Source of the DNA: Bacteroidales bacterium UBA1035
GTDB lineage: Bacteria > Bacteroidota > Bacteroidia > Bacteroidales > Dysgonomonadaceae
Reading direction: 5' to 3'
Assembly: GCA_002316835.1 (NCBI GenBank)
Contig: DCEG01000002.1
Coordinates: 1-6,367 of the forward strand
DNA length: 6,367 nucleotides
The notes beneath the pieces were generated by a model. It saw nothing but the letters and a program-made list of their open reading frames with translations. It did not search any database and was not told the DNA's origin. Positions 5,598 to 6,367 of this stretch are shown piece after piece (the first letter of the stretch is position 1; every line of letters begins with the position of its first letter). The translations under genes were made by a program, and so were the position numbers.

Positions 5598-6107
5598 ATG
5601 GTCACAACACCCGAAAAGGCAAACGAGCCAACCTTCGTCCGGTTTGCTCCCAACGACATATACGCCGGACTGGCGCGTAATAACGCCGACGTTGCAGCCA
5701 ACGAGGCAAAAGGCATCGTGAACGTGCGGAATATTTTATATAAACCCACCGGAACTGTTTTTTTGGATACTTTCATCGCCAATTTGCACCAATATGGTTA
5801 CCAATTGCACGGATTTCATGCGCAACGGCTGGGTGTGGACGAACGCGAGTTGAGCGCCACGCTTCACGTGCTCACCGGCATGTACTACCGCGAGTTTGTT
5901 GAAAGTTACTTCCTGCCGATCATCGAAGACCTTTACAATATCTATCCCAAACACATGAAATGGATTTCGGAAACGCTGGGTTTTCGCTCCTACTCCGGGT
6001 TTTACAGGTACGGCGTGCGCCACGGAAAGAAAAAATGGTTCAGATACGGTTTTAATTACGAATACGAACAACGGATGAAAAAAAAGCCGGTTGAGCCGTC
6101 TTTGTGA
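5598..6107 (+). CDS. Small AraC-like helix-turn-helix protein without a sensor domain
   Basis: A 169-aa protein whose second half resembles a diverged AraC/XylS DNA-binding domain. The first HTH-like segment (about 71-104) reads HAQRLGVDERELSATLHVLTG and then YYREFVESY, the family pattern 'LGvs.r.Ls...k.ltG..f.efv..y'. A second (about 118-148) contains ETLGFRSYSGFYR, matching the 'lGF.s.s.F.r.Fk' pattern of the second HTH, but then becomes basic (HGKKKWFRYGF) and lacks the usual TP..YR end. The first 70 residues (RFAPNDIYAGLARNNADVAANEAKGIVNVRNILYKPTGT) match no sensor domain I know. It is probably a cytoplasmic DNA-binding regulator; target and signal are unknown. It has its own promoter element upstream, and a membrane-protein gene starts 9 bases after its stop, so the two may be co-transcribed. 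The assignment to AraC-like rests on motif reading only. Confidence 0.75.
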   Translation: MVTTPEKANEPTFVRFAPNDIYAGLARNNADVAANEAKGIVNVRNILYKPTGTVFLDTFIANLHQYGYQLHGFHAQRLGVDERELSATLHVLTGMYYREFVESYFLPIIEDLYNIYPKHMKWISETLGFRSYSGFYRYGVRHGKKKWFRYGFNYEYEQRMKKKPVEPSL

Positions 6108-6116
6108 GAAAATAAT

Positions 6117-6367
6117 ATGCTGAAAATGATTCGAAAAATAATGCCCCTTAGATTGCTCTTAAAGCTACGTCTTTTATTCACGTTTTACCGATATTTTATA
6201 TGGGTATCCGTCTTTATTGATGCCGCCTGCATGTATTTTCTGTGGAAAAACGGGATAGAAGCCTACAAAATGTTGTTTTGGCTCAAAATATTCTCCATGG
6301 GCGCATCTTTTTATTTGGTCAACGAGTATCGGAAGCAAGAGTATTATTATTTCCACAACTTTGGATT
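6117..6367 (+). CDS. Hypothetical membrane protein, 3' end beyond the window
   Basis: An open frame of 83 complete codons from ATG 6117 to the window edge with no stop. It begins with a basic, leucine-rich amphipathic stretch (residues 1-20, many K and R), followed by two likely membrane segments at about 24-43 (YFIWVSVFIDAACMYFLW) and 49-68 (AYKMLFWLKIFSMGASFYLV), then NEYRKQEYYYFHNFG. The N-terminal positive charges suggest that this end stays in the cytoplasm. No family is recognised. The YYYFHNFG ending recalls small membrane components next to ABC transporters in Bacteroidota, but that is a weak memory-based guess. Later in-frame starts exist at 6126 and 6141; 6117 is preferred because it is the first ATG after the upstream stop and lies only 9 bases from it, as in an operon. 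Confidence 0.7.
   Translation, partial: MLKMIRKIMPLRLLLKLRLLFTFYRYFIWVSVFIDAACMYFLWKNGIEAYKMLFWLKIFSMGASFYLVNEYRKQEYYYFHNFG

Overview
The window looks like chromosomal DNA of a Bacteroidota organism, most likely Bacteroidales. Three observations support this. The protein styles fit: a ValRS with KMSKQ instead of KMSKS, and an AraC-family regulator of the type common in Bacteroides and relatives. TAnnTTTG-type -7 promoter elements lie just ahead of three genes. Clear Shine-Dalgarno sequences are absent. The genus cannot be fixed from the sequence alone.

Layout. Positions 1-420 are very AT-rich and hold no credible gene, only small inverted repeats and promoter-like elements. Positions 421-1326 hold one AraC-family regulator reading frame (302 codons) that is cut by a single in-frame TAG at 757-759. 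The stop sits where relatives carry the tryptophan of a 'GW.E.WIGF.G' motif, so this is a probable pseudogene by one-base change (TGG to TAG), or two separately translated halves. Positions 1327-1800 are again AT-rich and without a gene, but contain an 11-bp tandem repeat and, at the right end, a strong intrinsic terminator running directly into the promoter of the next gene.

From about 1800 onward the coding sequence is richer in GC and looks like core genome. It begins with valS (1805-4429, valyl-tRNA synthetase, complete). A fructosamine/ketosamine-3-kinase family gene (4451-5308) follows after 21 bp, probably in the same transcript. A 289-bp spacer (5309-5597) carries a cluster of related CGGCAATA-type inverted repeats and then a new promoter. 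Next come a small AraC-like helix-turn-helix protein without a sensor domain (5598-6107) and, 9 bp later, a membrane protein that runs off the window end (6117-6367).

Functionally, valS and the kinase are housekeeping genes for translation and protein repair. The regulator fragment at left is a decayed or split accessory gene in an AT-rich patch. The right-hand pair is a putative regulator with an uncharacterised membrane protein. I did not see a clearly new multi-gene system. The items most worth checking are the nonsense-interrupted regulator, the intergenic palindrome cluster, and the sensorless AraC-like protein.
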